Shown here piece after piece: positions 1 through 6,794 of a DNA stretch of 8,743 nucleotides. The stretch covers positions 1-8,743 of the forward strand of contig JAURNF010000100.1 in assembly GCA_030830285.1 (NCBI GenBank), read 5' to 3'. A model generated the notes under the pieces. It searched no databases and was not told where the DNA came from. It saw nothing but the letters and a program-made list of their open reading frames with translations. Both the position numbers and the translations under genes were made by a program. The DNA is from Candidatus Kapaibacterium sp. (GTDB taxonomy: Bacteria; Bacteroidota; Ignavibacteria; Kapaibacteriales; Kapaibacteriaceae). How positions within the stretch are numbered: position 1 is the first letter of the stretch; the number at the start of each line of letters is the position of its first letter.

Positions 1-597
1 GTACGCGGCGCCGTAGCGCTGCCGAACGTCCTCAGCGTACTGTCCGGCTAGCGTTGTGATTGCAGATGCAATTGTTTCGGATTCGCCTGCTGTATGATTG
101 CGATATGACACAGGTCGCCGTGGATCTGTTCCGTCCCACGCAGTGACCGACTCGATGCCGTCGTTCGTAGCCAGATGCGCTGTGCTTGCTTCGGCTGCGT
201 CGTGATCATTGTCTTCAAGCCAGAACACCGCAACTGCTGGCACATCGAGCGATGCGTGAATGTCGCGTGCTGTAGCTGCTGCACTGGCAATCTTGTAGAG
301 CGTATACATCGGACCCCCAAGGAGTCCGATCTGCTGTCCAGTGGCCACCACAACGCTATGTGGATTGCCAAGCAGCTCTACTGCAGTGTGCTGCGCGGTT
401 GACAGCTCAAGATGTCGCATCGATGACGTGACGAGATCGCACAGACGTGGACGCGAGGCTCCGTGCTTTGCACGGAGCGTACAAAGTTCGCGCGTAATTG
501 AGCGATGCGGGAAACGTTGCTCAAGCCCATATGTTCCGTCAAGAAGCGCTCGTGTGAGCGGCTGTCGAACGATGTCAGATGGTGGAAGGACGATCAT
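1..597 (-). CDS. bshC: BshC, bacillithiol biosynthesis cysteine-adding enzyme (N-terminal part, truncated by window edge)
   Basis: BshC is the putative ligase that adds cysteine to glucosaminyl-malate in the last step of bacillithiol synthesis in the cytoplasm. The frame is open from the ATG at 597 to the window edge, giving 199 codons of a family that is usually about 540 residues long. The family hallmarks are visible: TGQQIGLLGGPMYTLYKI at residues 86-103, where BshC proteins carry a TGQQ-x-GLxxGPxYxxYK block, and FWLEDNDHD at 125-133, matching the usual PVFWxxxEDHD block. There is no signal peptide, as expected for a cytoplasmic enzyme. The start is fixed by an ATGA overlap with the stop of the upstream amidohydrolase and by a GGAAGG ribosome-binding site 3 nt before it, lying inside the end of that gene. 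Bacillithiol or its N-methyl form is known from Bacteroidota and Chlorobi, which fits the rest of the window. The family assignment is firm; function beyond that follows from the family. The C-terminal part is not visible. Confidence 0.9.
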   Translation of the reverse strand, partial: MIVLPPSDIVRQPLTRALLDGTYGLEQRFPHRSITRELCTLRAKHGASRPRLCDLVTSSMRHLELSTAQHTAVELLGNPHSVVVATGQQIGLLGGPMYTLYKIASAAATARDIHASLDVPAVAVFWLEDNDHDAAEASTAHLATNDGIESVTAWDGTDPRRPVSYRNHTAGESETIASAITTLAGQYAEDVRQRYGAAY

Positions 598-607
598 CGT
601 CCTTCCA
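583..607 (-). promoter_or_regulatory. Perfect inverted repeat over the stop/start junction; candidate translational-coupling hairpin for bshC
   Basis: The two 12-bp arms (TGGAAGGACGAT on the plus strand and its exact complement) are separated by one base. In the minus-strand mRNA this gives a hairpin with a 10-11 bp stem. Its triloop is UGA, the stop codon of the amidohydrolase, and the bshC AUG begins at the top base pair. The GGAAGG ribosome-binding site is entirely within the 5' arm, and the first codons of bshC (encoding I-V-L-P) form the 3' arm. Seen directly: the symmetry and its placement. Inferred: free initiation at bshC would be blocked until a ribosome finishing the upstream gene opens the stem. 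There is no following U-tract, so it does not look like an intrinsic terminator. A protein-binding operator is an alternative, although an operator inside an operon would be unusual. Confidence 0.6.
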
Positions 608-3600
608 GTGCGCCAGACATTTCATCGTCGTCAGTGTCGCAGTGATATTCGCGACGCGGGGCACGTCCACCAGAAGCGGTTGATGCGCCGCCGGCAGCCG
701 AACGAAGTGCCTCTTGCTCGAGGAATCGACGGAGTTCTACGTCGCGTACACGGAGTTGCTGATCGATGTCGCGCGAGAAGTACATGCGTCCGTCAACAAA
801 CGTCCGCTCAACACGCGACATGTTCGACAGTGGATTGCCGCTCCACACAACGATGTCTGCATCCTTTCCAAGTTCGAGACTGCCAGTGTTTGCGTCGTTG
901 GCCATCTGCTTCGCAGCATTGATGGTGACATACTTCAGTGCTTCTTCTTCGCTGATGCCGCCATACTTCACGCTCTTTGCAGCTTCTTGGTTGAGACGAC
1001 GTGCCATCTCGGCGTCATCAGAGTTGATCGATACCAACACCTTGTTCTCAGTCATGATGGCTGGACTCTCTGGAATCGCATCGAACACTTCGAACTTGTA
1101 CGCCCACCAATCGGCAAATGATGATGCACCGCTGCCGTGGGCTGCCATTTCCTTGGCAACCTTGTAGCCTTCGAGGATGTGCGTGAATGTGTGCACACGG
1201 AATCCGAACTCTTCTGCAAGACGCATCAGCATGAGGATTTCGCTCTGCACATAGGAGTGACAGTGAATGTTGCGCTTGCTGTTGAGGATTTCCACGAGCG
1301 CATCAAGCTGGATGTCGCGACGCACTGGCTTTGATGGATCGTTCACAGCGCGCTCACGCTCGTACTCGCGCGCAGTGCGGAATGCATCGCGCATGATCTG
1401 CTCAACGCCCATACGCGTTTGAGGATAGCGTACCGTGAAACGGTCGCCCCAGTTTGCCTGCTTTACGTTTTCACCAAGTGCGAACTTCACGGTTGGTACA
1501 GCACCCGCAACCTTGAGTCCTTCAGCGTCAGTACCCCAGCGGGTCTTGATGTACTGGAGCTGACCGCCCATTGGGTTCGCTGAACCGTGCAGAAGGTGTG
1601 TTCCTGTAACACCGCCGGCAAGTTGACGGTAGATGTTGACGTCATCCGGATCCAGCACATCGCCGATGCGTACTTCGGTTGTAACAGCATGCGTGCCTTC
1701 GTTGACACCGCGAGAGATTGCGATGTGCGAATGCTCATCGATGATGCCAGGAGTGATGTGCATGCCTGTGCAATCGATGGTCGTGTCGCCGCGGAGCCCC
1801 TTGCCAATACCCACAATCTTTCCGTTCGACATCGCTACATCAGTGTTCTCCATGATGCCTGCAGCGGCAGACGTCCACACTGTTGCATTGCGGAGTACTA
1901 CGTTGCGTTGTGCTGGTTGCGAGGTAAGGCCAAACGGACCGAGTGGAAGCTGTTGTGGGAGTGCACGACGTGCCGCGACAGGTGCAGCCGGAGTGCGCTG
2001 CTTCGCAGGTGTAGCAAGCGTTGAGTCGCGACGCAACACGAATGGAGCAGTACGTCCATCTTGTGCAAGGAGGTCGCCGTTGATCAATACGCTATCAGCA
2101 ATGAATGCCGAGCGAACCGTTCCGAGTGCTGCCAGCGTATCAAACGACATTGTCAGGCGTGCACGCTTGCCACTCAGTGCGAATGATGATGCGATCGATG
2201 TTGAGTCGCGCTTGATCTCGACACTCGGTGATTCTGCAGTGCCTGTGATGGCAACCTTGACGGCCTTGCCGCCAGGAAGCAACGATGATGTCATCGTCCA
2301 GTGACCGCGCATGTCGATGTCTGCGCGCTGAACCAGGGTTGTTTCGTTGCCAGCAACCAACACGCGTTGCATCTCGCTCTTCGCATCGAACAGCGGGTGC
2401 GACATGATAACGAGGTTCGCGTAGTAGCCACGTTCGATCTTGCCGACACGATCGGCAATGCCTGCCAGGCGCGCGGCCTCTGTGGTGAGTGCTGCAAGCG
2501 CTGCATCAGCGCGCAGACCGCGGTCGACGCACTCGCGCACGCGTGCAAGCATCGCATTGCGATCCTTCAGTCCGTCGGTCGTAAATGCGAAACGCACGCC
2601 CATTGAATCAAGCAAGCGCGGATTGTCTGCAGCCCAATACCAGTTCATCAGGTCAGTGAGAGGAACTTCGCGCGCCGAGATCGGATCGCGCATATCTGGC
2701 GTTTCTGGGAAGGTCAACGGCAGGATCAGCGATGGCTTCATTCCAGCGATCTGAACAAGACGACGGAACTCCGTGCCAGTGCCCTTGTAGACCAGTGGTA
2801 GGTCGAACACTTGTGCGATCGCATTCCAACGTGCGATGTCGTGTTCATCTTGCGTCTCGACAATCACTGGTGTGCGTGCATCACGCAATGATCGAAGTGC
2901 TTGGAGCGAAATGTTGAACTCTGGTGGTGTAGACATTGTGCCGCGTGACGCAGCAGTGTGTGCCTTGCCGTACCAGTCTGCATCATAGAGTGCTTGACGG
3001 ATGAGAGCGATGCTGCCCATTTGCGACGATGGGTATGGCGTCTTCGATGAGCCCTTGCGGAATGACATCGCATGGTATGGCTGATCAGCGATGACCGTTG
3101 TTGCTGCAGCCCCCTCGCGAAGGAGCACTGCTGCGGCAGAGCCGCGCATGATTCCGTCATGCACTGCAACAGCAGCTGCACCGTATCCGCGCTTTGTCCA
3201 CTCACGCTCGGCATCACCGCGAATCGCGAGATCTTCCGTTGCGCGACGTTCAGGACGGATGGCTTGGTTCCAATAGCGAGCTCCTTGCTGTGCCGGAATG
3301 CCAGGTCCTTCGTCTTCGTCCCAGCCACCGGCACGTGCTGCGCCGGCATTCGATCCACCGGCAAGTGAACGCACGTCGAGGTATGGCTCGACAAATCCAG
3401 CATACACCCAAGCGCCGTGCAAGTCGCGCACTTCCGCGCCCTTCGGGATCGCAGCATTCTTGCCAACGGCAATGATGCGCTCACCACGCACGACGATCAC
3501 TGCGGAGTCGATCTTCTCACCAGGAGCAGGGACTGCAGTGCAGTTTGTGTACGCGATCAATCGCACAGCTTTTGTGCGCAAACCATCAACGACAGTCGTT

Positions 3601-3656
3601 GAAACTTGGGCCGCAACAGAGGTGGCAGCCAGCAGGAGGCAGACGAGAATCTTCAT
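594..3656 (-). CDS. Secreted tandem amidohydrolase-family protein (imidazolonepropionase-like second domain)
   Basis: This 1020-residue protein has two amidohydrolase-like halves. Residues 1-16 form a signal peptide with likely cleavage at VAA|Q, so it acts outside the cytoplasm. The first half (about 25-440) begins with the usual small beta domain, but the HxH metal motif expected after the AGFVEP segment is replaced by Y92-L-D94, so it looks catalytically dead. A linker of about 440-580 follows. The second half (585-965) keeps the metal-dependent machinery: H642-S-H644, K724 in VKFALGEN as the candidate carboxylated lysine, H798/H800, H822/H826 and the INSDD segment at 877-881. It ends in a typical GKDADIVVWSGNPL beta-domain strand. 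The tail (985-1020) is low complexity and acidic. Large two-domain proteins of this kind are common in Bacteroidota and annotated only as amidohydrolases; the substrate is unknown, with a peptide-like or cyclic amide plausible. It leads an operon with bshC. The start is the only ATG compatible with a signal peptide; no Shine-Dalgarno site precedes it. Confidence 0.9.
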   Translation of the reverse strand: MKILVCLLLAATSVAAQVSTTVVDGLRTKAVRLIAYTNCTAVPAPGEKIDSAVIVVRGERIIAVGKNAAIPKGAEVRDLHGAWVYAGFVEPYLDVRSLAGGSNAGAARAGGWDEDEGPGIPAQQGARYWNQAIRPERRATEDLAIRGDAEREWTKRGYGAAAVAVHDGIMRGSAAAVLLREGAAATTVIADQPYHAMSFRKGSSKTPYPSSQMGSIALIRQALYDADWYGKAHTAASRGTMSTPPEFNISLQALRSLRDARTPVIVETQDEHDIARWNAIAQVFDLPLVYKGTGTEFRRLVQIAGMKPSLILPLTFPETPDMRDPISAREVPLTDLMNWYWAADNPRLLDSMGVRFAFTTDGLKDRNAMLARVRECVDRGLRADAALAALTTEAARLAGIADRVGKIERGYYANLVIMSHPLFDAKSEMQRVLVAGNETTLVQRADIDMRGHWTMTSSLLPGGKAVKVAITGTAESPSVEIKRDSTSIASSFALSGKRARLTMSFDTLAALGTVRSAFIADSVLINGDLLAQDGRTAPFVLRRDSTLATPAKQRTPAAPVAARRALPQQLPLGPFGLTSQPAQRNVVLRNATVWTSAAAGIMENTDVAMSNGKIVGIGKGLRGDTTIDCTGMHITPGIIDEHSHIAISRGVNEGTHAVTTEVRIGDVLDPDDVNIYRQLAGGVTGTHLLHGSANPMGGQLQYIKTRWGTDAEGLKVAGAVPTVKFALGENVKQANWGDRFTVRYPQTRMGVEQIMRDAFRTAREYERERAVNDPSKPVRRDIQLDALVEILNSKRNIHCHSYVQSEILMLMRLAEEFGFRVHTFTHILEGYKVAKEMAAHGSGASSFADWWAYKFEVFDAIPESPAIMTENKVLVSINSDDAEMARRLNQEAAKSVKYGGISEEEALKYVTINAAKQMANDANTGSLELGKDADIVVWSGNPLSNMSRVERTFVDGRMYFSRDIDQQLRVRDVELRRFLEQEALRSAAGGASTASGGRAPRREYHCDTDDDEMSGALEGR

Positions 3657-3660
3657 GCCG

Positions 3661-3668
3661 CAAAGTTA
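3661..3668 (-). promoter_or_regulatory. TAnnTTTG-type -7 element for the amidohydrolase-bshC operon
   Basis: The minus strand reads TAACTTTG, a full match to the Bacteroidota primary-sigma -7 consensus TAnnTTTG. It ends only 4 nt before the ATG at 3656. Transcription normally begins a few bases after this element, so the mRNA would start at or next to the start codon and be leaderless, in line with the absence of a Shine-Dalgarno site. No good -33 TTTG is seen at the expected 18-21 nt upstream (the bases there read CTTC), which lowers confidence. Confidence 0.45.
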
Positions 3669-3703
3669 CGGCGGATCGCCCTATGGGAAGGCTCTCGGTT
3701 GGC

Positions 3704-3711
3704 TATCTTTG
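3704..3711 (+). promoter_or_regulatory. TAnnTTTG-type -7 element for the DUF3078 gene
   Basis: TATCTTTG matches the Bacteroidota -7 consensus completely. A TATG at 3682-3685, 18 nt upstream, resembles the -33 TTTG box. The predicted start of transcription near 3716 would leave a leader of roughly 33 nt before the ATG at 3750. Together with the oppositely oriented TAACTTTG at 3661-3668, this makes the 93-bp gap a compact divergent promoter region in which the two polymerase sites must overlap. Confidence 0.5.
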
Positions 3712-3740
3712 TCGTGAATTCACCACTCATTATCACCGCC

Positions 3741-3744
3741 GGAG
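3741..3744 (+). promoter_or_regulatory. Ribosome-binding site that fixes the DUF3078 start
   Basis: GGAG lies 5 nt before the ATG at 3750. It supports this start, which opens directly on a signal peptide, over the in-frame ATG at 3606. That upstream ATG lies inside the opposite-strand gene and would put 48 unrelated residues before the signal peptide. Confidence 0.55.
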
Positions 3745-3749
3745 TCTGC

Positions 3750-4709
3750 ATGCGCGCGTTGGTTCTGTGCATCATTGTCGCCCTATCTGCATCCATCACC
3801 AGCCAAGCCCAAATCGACGCGAAGATTACCGTTGACTCCCTGGCAAAAGTCCCTGAGCTCGTAGCCGATTCGATCCCGTGGAAGTGGCGAACCACCTGGG
3901 GCGCGGGTTTTAGCACTGTTCAGCTCAATAACTGGACAGGGGGCGGTCAAGACGCCGTCTCGATTCGATTGCTAATGCTTGGTTCGTTGGACTATGCGAC
4001 CAATGGATTTTCCTGGGATAACGACATTGAACTCGGATATGGTCTGGCCAAGCTTGGTTCGGAGAGCTTCCGCAAAAACGACGACCGTATCATCTTCTCC
4101 AGTCGCGCCGCACTGCGTCAGTCCAAGCACTTTAAGTGGGCTGGATTTATGGAGTTCCGGACGCAGTTCTATACTGGACGCAACTATAACGTGGTTGATA
4201 CATCCACGAATGACTTCCTTGAGATTTCGAACTTCCTCGCTCCCGCATACCTTACGGGCGCGCTCGGTCTCGAGTACGTCCCAGTGTCGGAGTTCAAGCT
4301 GCTGGTAGCTCCAGTTTCTACGCGGTCGACATTCGTGGGGAATGACCGCATTATCGAGCATGGCATCGCGAGTGGTCTCGGTGCATACGGTCTTGCGCCG
4401 GGTGTACGGTCGCGCACCGACTTCGGTGCCGTTGTCAATGCAACGCTCGATTGGGAGATGGTGCAGAATGTCCGTTGGCGCGGACGATTCAATGCCTTTA
4501 TGCCGTACGAAACGCCTGCGCTGTGGGTGATCACGGTGGAGAACGCATTCCTGATGAAGGTCAACAGCTGGCTGAACGTATCGCTTCTTACCGATGTGTT
4601 CTACAACGATCGCATTCCAGTGGTTCGCGACGACGGTACAGTTGGTCCGGCCACGCAGTTGCGCAATCAGTTGATCATCGGCATTAACTGGTCTCTAGCA
4701 AACTTCTAA
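3750..4709 (+). CDS. DUF3078 family outer-membrane beta-barrel protein
   Basis: This is a 319-residue exported protein. Residues 1-20 form a signal peptide (hydrophobic core ALVLCIIVAL, cleavage near SQA|Q). The mature part follows the DUF3078 pattern of Bacteroidota: an early QLNNWTGGGQ block (59-68), SWDNDIELGYGL (88-99), ISNFLAPAYL (159-168), a glycine-rich GIASGLGAYGLAPG stretch (205-218) and LRNQLIIGINWSLANF at the end. Alternating hydrophobic and polar strands, aromatic girdles and a terminal phenylalanine are what one expects of an outer-membrane beta-barrel recognised by the BAM machinery. The family has no established biochemical function. The gene has its own promoter and is divergent from the amidohydrolase, and its 3' end overlaps the 3' end of ligA. 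Family assignment is from remembered conserved blocks; topology is inferred. Confidence 0.85.
   Translation: MRALVLCIIVALSASITSQAQIDAKITVDSLAKVPELVADSIPWKWRTTWGAGFSTVQLNNWTGGGQDAVSIRLLMLGSLDYATNGFSWDNDIELGYGLAKLGSESFRKNDDRIIFSSRAALRQSKHFKWAGFMEFRTQFYTGRNYNVVDTSTNDFLEISNFLAPAYLTGALGLEYVPVSEFKLLVAPVSTRSTFVGNDRIIEHGIASGLGAYGLAPGVRSRTDFGAVVNATLDWEMVQNVRWRGRFNAFMPYETPALWVITVENAFLMKVNSWLNVSLLTDVFYNDRIPVVRDDGTVGPATQLRNQLIIGINWSLANF
4684..4709. other. Tail-to-tail coding overlap between the DUF3078 gene and ligA
   Basis: The plus-strand TAA at 4707-4709 and the minus-strand TAA at 4684-4686 lie inside each other's coding regions, giving a 26-bp convergent overlap. No hairpin with a T-tract is visible on either side. 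Both transcripts must therefore end within the opposing gene, producing complementary 3' ends, or rely on another mode of termination. Confidence 0.85.
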
Positions 4710-6723
4710 ACGCGTCCTCATCGAGAACGGGCACGCCAAGCTCCGTGGCCTTTGTGAGCTTGCTTCCAGCGTTGGCTCCAGCGACGACGTAGGTTGTCTT
4801 CTTGCTGACTGAGCCTGCGGCCTTACCGCCGCGGGCTTCGATGGCCGAGTGCGCTTCATTGCGCGACATCGACGTGAGCTCGCCAGTGACGACGAAGGTC
4901 TTCCCTTCGAATGCATTCGAGAGCAACGCAGGCGCCTGGCCCTCAACCTGAAGTCCAGCTGCTCGCAGGTCAGCCACCAGAGCACGTGCTGCGGGGTCAG
5001 CTGCGAATTCAATCACCGATGCTGCGATTGCGCTGCCAATCTCATGTACCGACGTGAGTTGTTCGTGTGTGGCAGCGAGCAGCATGTCGATCGATGGAAA
5101 CGCACGCGCGAGAATCTTCGCGACACCTTCACCAACGAAGCGGATGCCCAGGGCAAACAAGACGCGTGCGTAGGGTTGGTTCTTACTTGCTTCAATCCCT
5201 GCCAGCAGTCGGTCGACACTCTTAGGTGCCCAGCGATCGAGCTGGAGGATGTCGTCACGACGTTTGGCAAGTGTATAGATATCTGCGATCGATGTGAGAA
5301 GTCCTGCCGTGATGAACTGATCGATCGCCCGCTCGCCGAGTCCGTCGATATCCATCGCATCACGCGAGGCAAAGTGCTCCAATCGACGTCGGAGTTGCCA
5401 CGGACACTGACCATCGTCGCAGTACCAGTTGGCCTCGCCTTCGGGTCGGTGCAGCGCAGCATTGCGCGGACACGGACAGTGGTGTGGCATCGACCACGGT
5501 TGGGCATCATCAGCACGAGCGGATGTGTCGACACCGCTCACCTTGGGGATTACATCGCCCCCTTTCTCGATGACTACCGTATCGCCAACACACAGTCCAA
5601 GCTCCTGCACGAAATCTTCGTTGTGCAACGTTGCGCGCGAGATCGTTGAACCAGCAAGTAGCGTGGGCTGTAGCTCTGCAACCGGAGTAACAACGCCGGT
5701 GCGTCCAACCTGCAGCGTGATGTCGAGCAACGTCGTGCGTGCCTTCTGCGCCTCGTACTTGTAGGCGAACGCCCAACGTGGGGAACGTGCCACAGCGCCC
5801 AGTTCGCGTTGATGCGCAATGGTGTTGACCTTTACAACGATGCCGTCAATTTGGAATGGCAATGTATCGCGTTCGGAATCCCATCGATCGATGAACTGCA
5901 ACACCTCGTCGATCGTTGCGCATGTCTGCACTGCTCGCCCCGTGACAAATCCCATCTCTGCGAGCGTCGTGATGCTGTCGGCATGTGTTGTGATTGTGCG
6001 ATCCGACGTTTCGATGTAATAGGCAACGAACTCGAGCTTGCGTGATGCAGCCATGGCTGAATCCTTTTGCTTGAGTGTGCCGGCGGTGAGGTTGCGCGGA
6101 TTCGCATAAAGCTTATCGCCTGCTTCTTCCGCGCGCTGATTGATCTCGAGGAAGGTCTTCTCGAGCATGTAGACTTCGCCCCGCACAACGGCATTGCGAA
6201 TGTCTGACGTGGCAAGCGAAAGGGGGATCGATCGAATCGTCCGCACGTTCGCCGTTACATCGTCGCCGCGTTCGCCATCGCCTCGCGTTGCACCCATCAC
6301 CAGAACGCCGTTCTCGTACATGAGCGACATTGCTACGCCATCGTACTTCAATTCGCAGACATACGAAACGCTGTCGATGCCCAGACCTTCTCGCACACGT
6401 CGGTCGAAATCCAGCACCTCGTCACGCGTGTAGCTGTTTGCCAGCGAGAGCATTGGCGTGCGATGCTCGACGGTGACAAAGTCCGCGATCGGTGCCCCGC
6501 CAACGCGTTGCGTTGGACTATCGATGGTGCGGAGTTCGGGGTGGGCGGTCTCGAGATCGATGAGCTCCTGTAACAATGCATCGTACGCACGGTCGGTGAT
6601 CTCCGGCTGTGCGTGCTGGTAATACAGCACGTCGTGGTGCCGGATGAGCTCGCGCAGCTGCGCGGCTCGCTCTGCGCGGTCGGTGGATCCGGGTTCTGAT
6701 GCGGCGTCGAAGAGAGACAACAT
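4684..6723 (-). CDS. ligA: NAD-dependent DNA ligase LigA
   Basis: LigA seals nicks in duplex DNA using NAD+ and is needed for joining Okazaki fragments and for excision repair. From the ATG at 6723 it has 679 residues, normal for the family. Domains in order: an N-terminal Ia NMN-binding region with ITDRAYD (43-49); the adenylation domain with K126 in ELKYDG, GATRGDGERGDDVTANVRTIRSIP and DGIVVK; an OB fold containing VGRTGVVTPVAEL; a Cys4 zinc finger (C416, C418, C435, C440); helix-hairpin-helix repeats (about 445-575); and a C-terminal BRCT domain (about 604-679) beginning FEGKTFVVTGEL. The finger is odd because the first pair is spaced C-P-C instead of CPxC. The start could also be TTG at 6729, two codons upstream; I prefer ATG because that TTG forms part of a promoter-like TATTTG. 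The gene is monocistronic here and convergent with the DUF3078 gene. Confidence 0.97.
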   Translation of the reverse strand: MLSLFDAASEPGSTDRAERAAQLRELIRHHDVLYYQHAQPEITDRAYDALLQELIDLETAHPELRTIDSPTQRVGGAPIADFVTVEHRTPMLSLANSYTRDEVLDFDRRVREGLGIDSVSYVCELKYDGVAMSLMYENGVLVMGATRGDGERGDDVTANVRTIRSIPLSLATSDIRNAVVRGEVYMLEKTFLEINQRAEEAGDKLYANPRNLTAGTLKQKDSAMAASRKLEFVAYYIETSDRTITTHADSITTLAEMGFVTGRAVQTCATIDEVLQFIDRWDSERDTLPFQIDGIVVKVNTIAHQRELGAVARSPRWAFAYKYEAQKARTTLLDITLQVGRTGVVTPVAELQPTLLAGSTISRATLHNEDFVQELGLCVGDTVVIEKGGDVIPKVSGVDTSARADDAQPWSMPHHCPCPRNAALHRPEGEANWYCDDGQCPWQLRRRLEHFASRDAMDIDGLGERAIDQFITAGLLTSIADIYTLAKRRDDILQLDRWAPKSVDRLLAGIEASKNQPYARVLFALGIRFVGEGVAKILARAFPSIDMLLAATHEQLTSVHEIGSAIAASVIEFAADPAARALVADLRAAGLQVEGQAPALLSNAFEGKTFVVTGELTSMSRNEAHSAIEARGGKAAGSVSKKTTYVVAGANAGSKLTKATELGVPVLDEDAFRSLLETS

Positions 6724-6726
6724 CTT

Positions 6727-6734
6727 CAAATATC
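6727..6734 (-). promoter_or_regulatory. Near-consensus TAnnTTTG element immediately upstream of ligA
   Basis: The minus strand reads GATATTTG, matching TAnnTTTG except for the first base. It ends 3 nt before the ATG at 6723. This resembles the arrangement before the amidohydrolase gene and again implies a leaderless or nearly leaderless transcript. No convincing -33 box and no Shine-Dalgarno site were found. In-frame stops upstream (TGA TGA at 6775-6780) rule out a longer protein except from the TTG at 6729. Confidence 0.3.
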
Positions 6735-6761
6735 CGCCAGAGGATGGAAAGCACCGCGCTA

Positions 6762-6770
6762 TATTGTTTG
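6762..6770 (+). promoter_or_regulatory. Possible -7 element for the metallopeptidase gene
   Basis: TATTGTTTG resembles TAnnTTTG but has three bases, not two, between TA and TTTG. It lies 24 nt before the ATG at 6795. It is the only promoter-like sequence seen on the plus strand in the gap between ligA and the protease, and no -33 match accompanies it. Confidence 0.25.
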
Positions 6771-6794
6771 CTCATCAATCTGGGACCGATTGGT

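Noticed and set aside
583..607. Intrinsic terminator at the amidohydrolase/bshC junction
   Set aside because: The hairpin is followed by CCATCTGAC, with no U-tract, and bshC begins inside it. A coupling hairpin fits better.
341..922. Plus-strand open frame of 193 codons over the bshC/amidohydrolase junction
   Set aside because: It is rich in Arg, Cys and Ser in the pattern of an antisense shadow and has no recognisable domain. Both opposite-strand frames are clear protein families.
3657..3672. Small inverted repeat GCCG-N8-CGGC around the -7 element of the amidohydrolase
   Set aside because: Four-base arms are expected by chance in GC-rich DNA, and nothing else supports an operator.
3606..3749. 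In-frame extension of the DUF3078 gene starting at the ATG at 3606
   Set aside because: It overlaps the opposite-strand amidohydrolase start, adds 48 residues before an evident signal peptide, and lies upstream of the likely transcription start. ATG 3750 has GGAG at proper spacing.
4849..5649. Plus-strand open frame of 266 codons inside ligA
   Set aside because: It is antisense to the zinc finger, helix-hairpin-helix and BRCT-linker parts of LigA, whose identity is certain. Its high Cys/Arg content is typical of a shadow frame.
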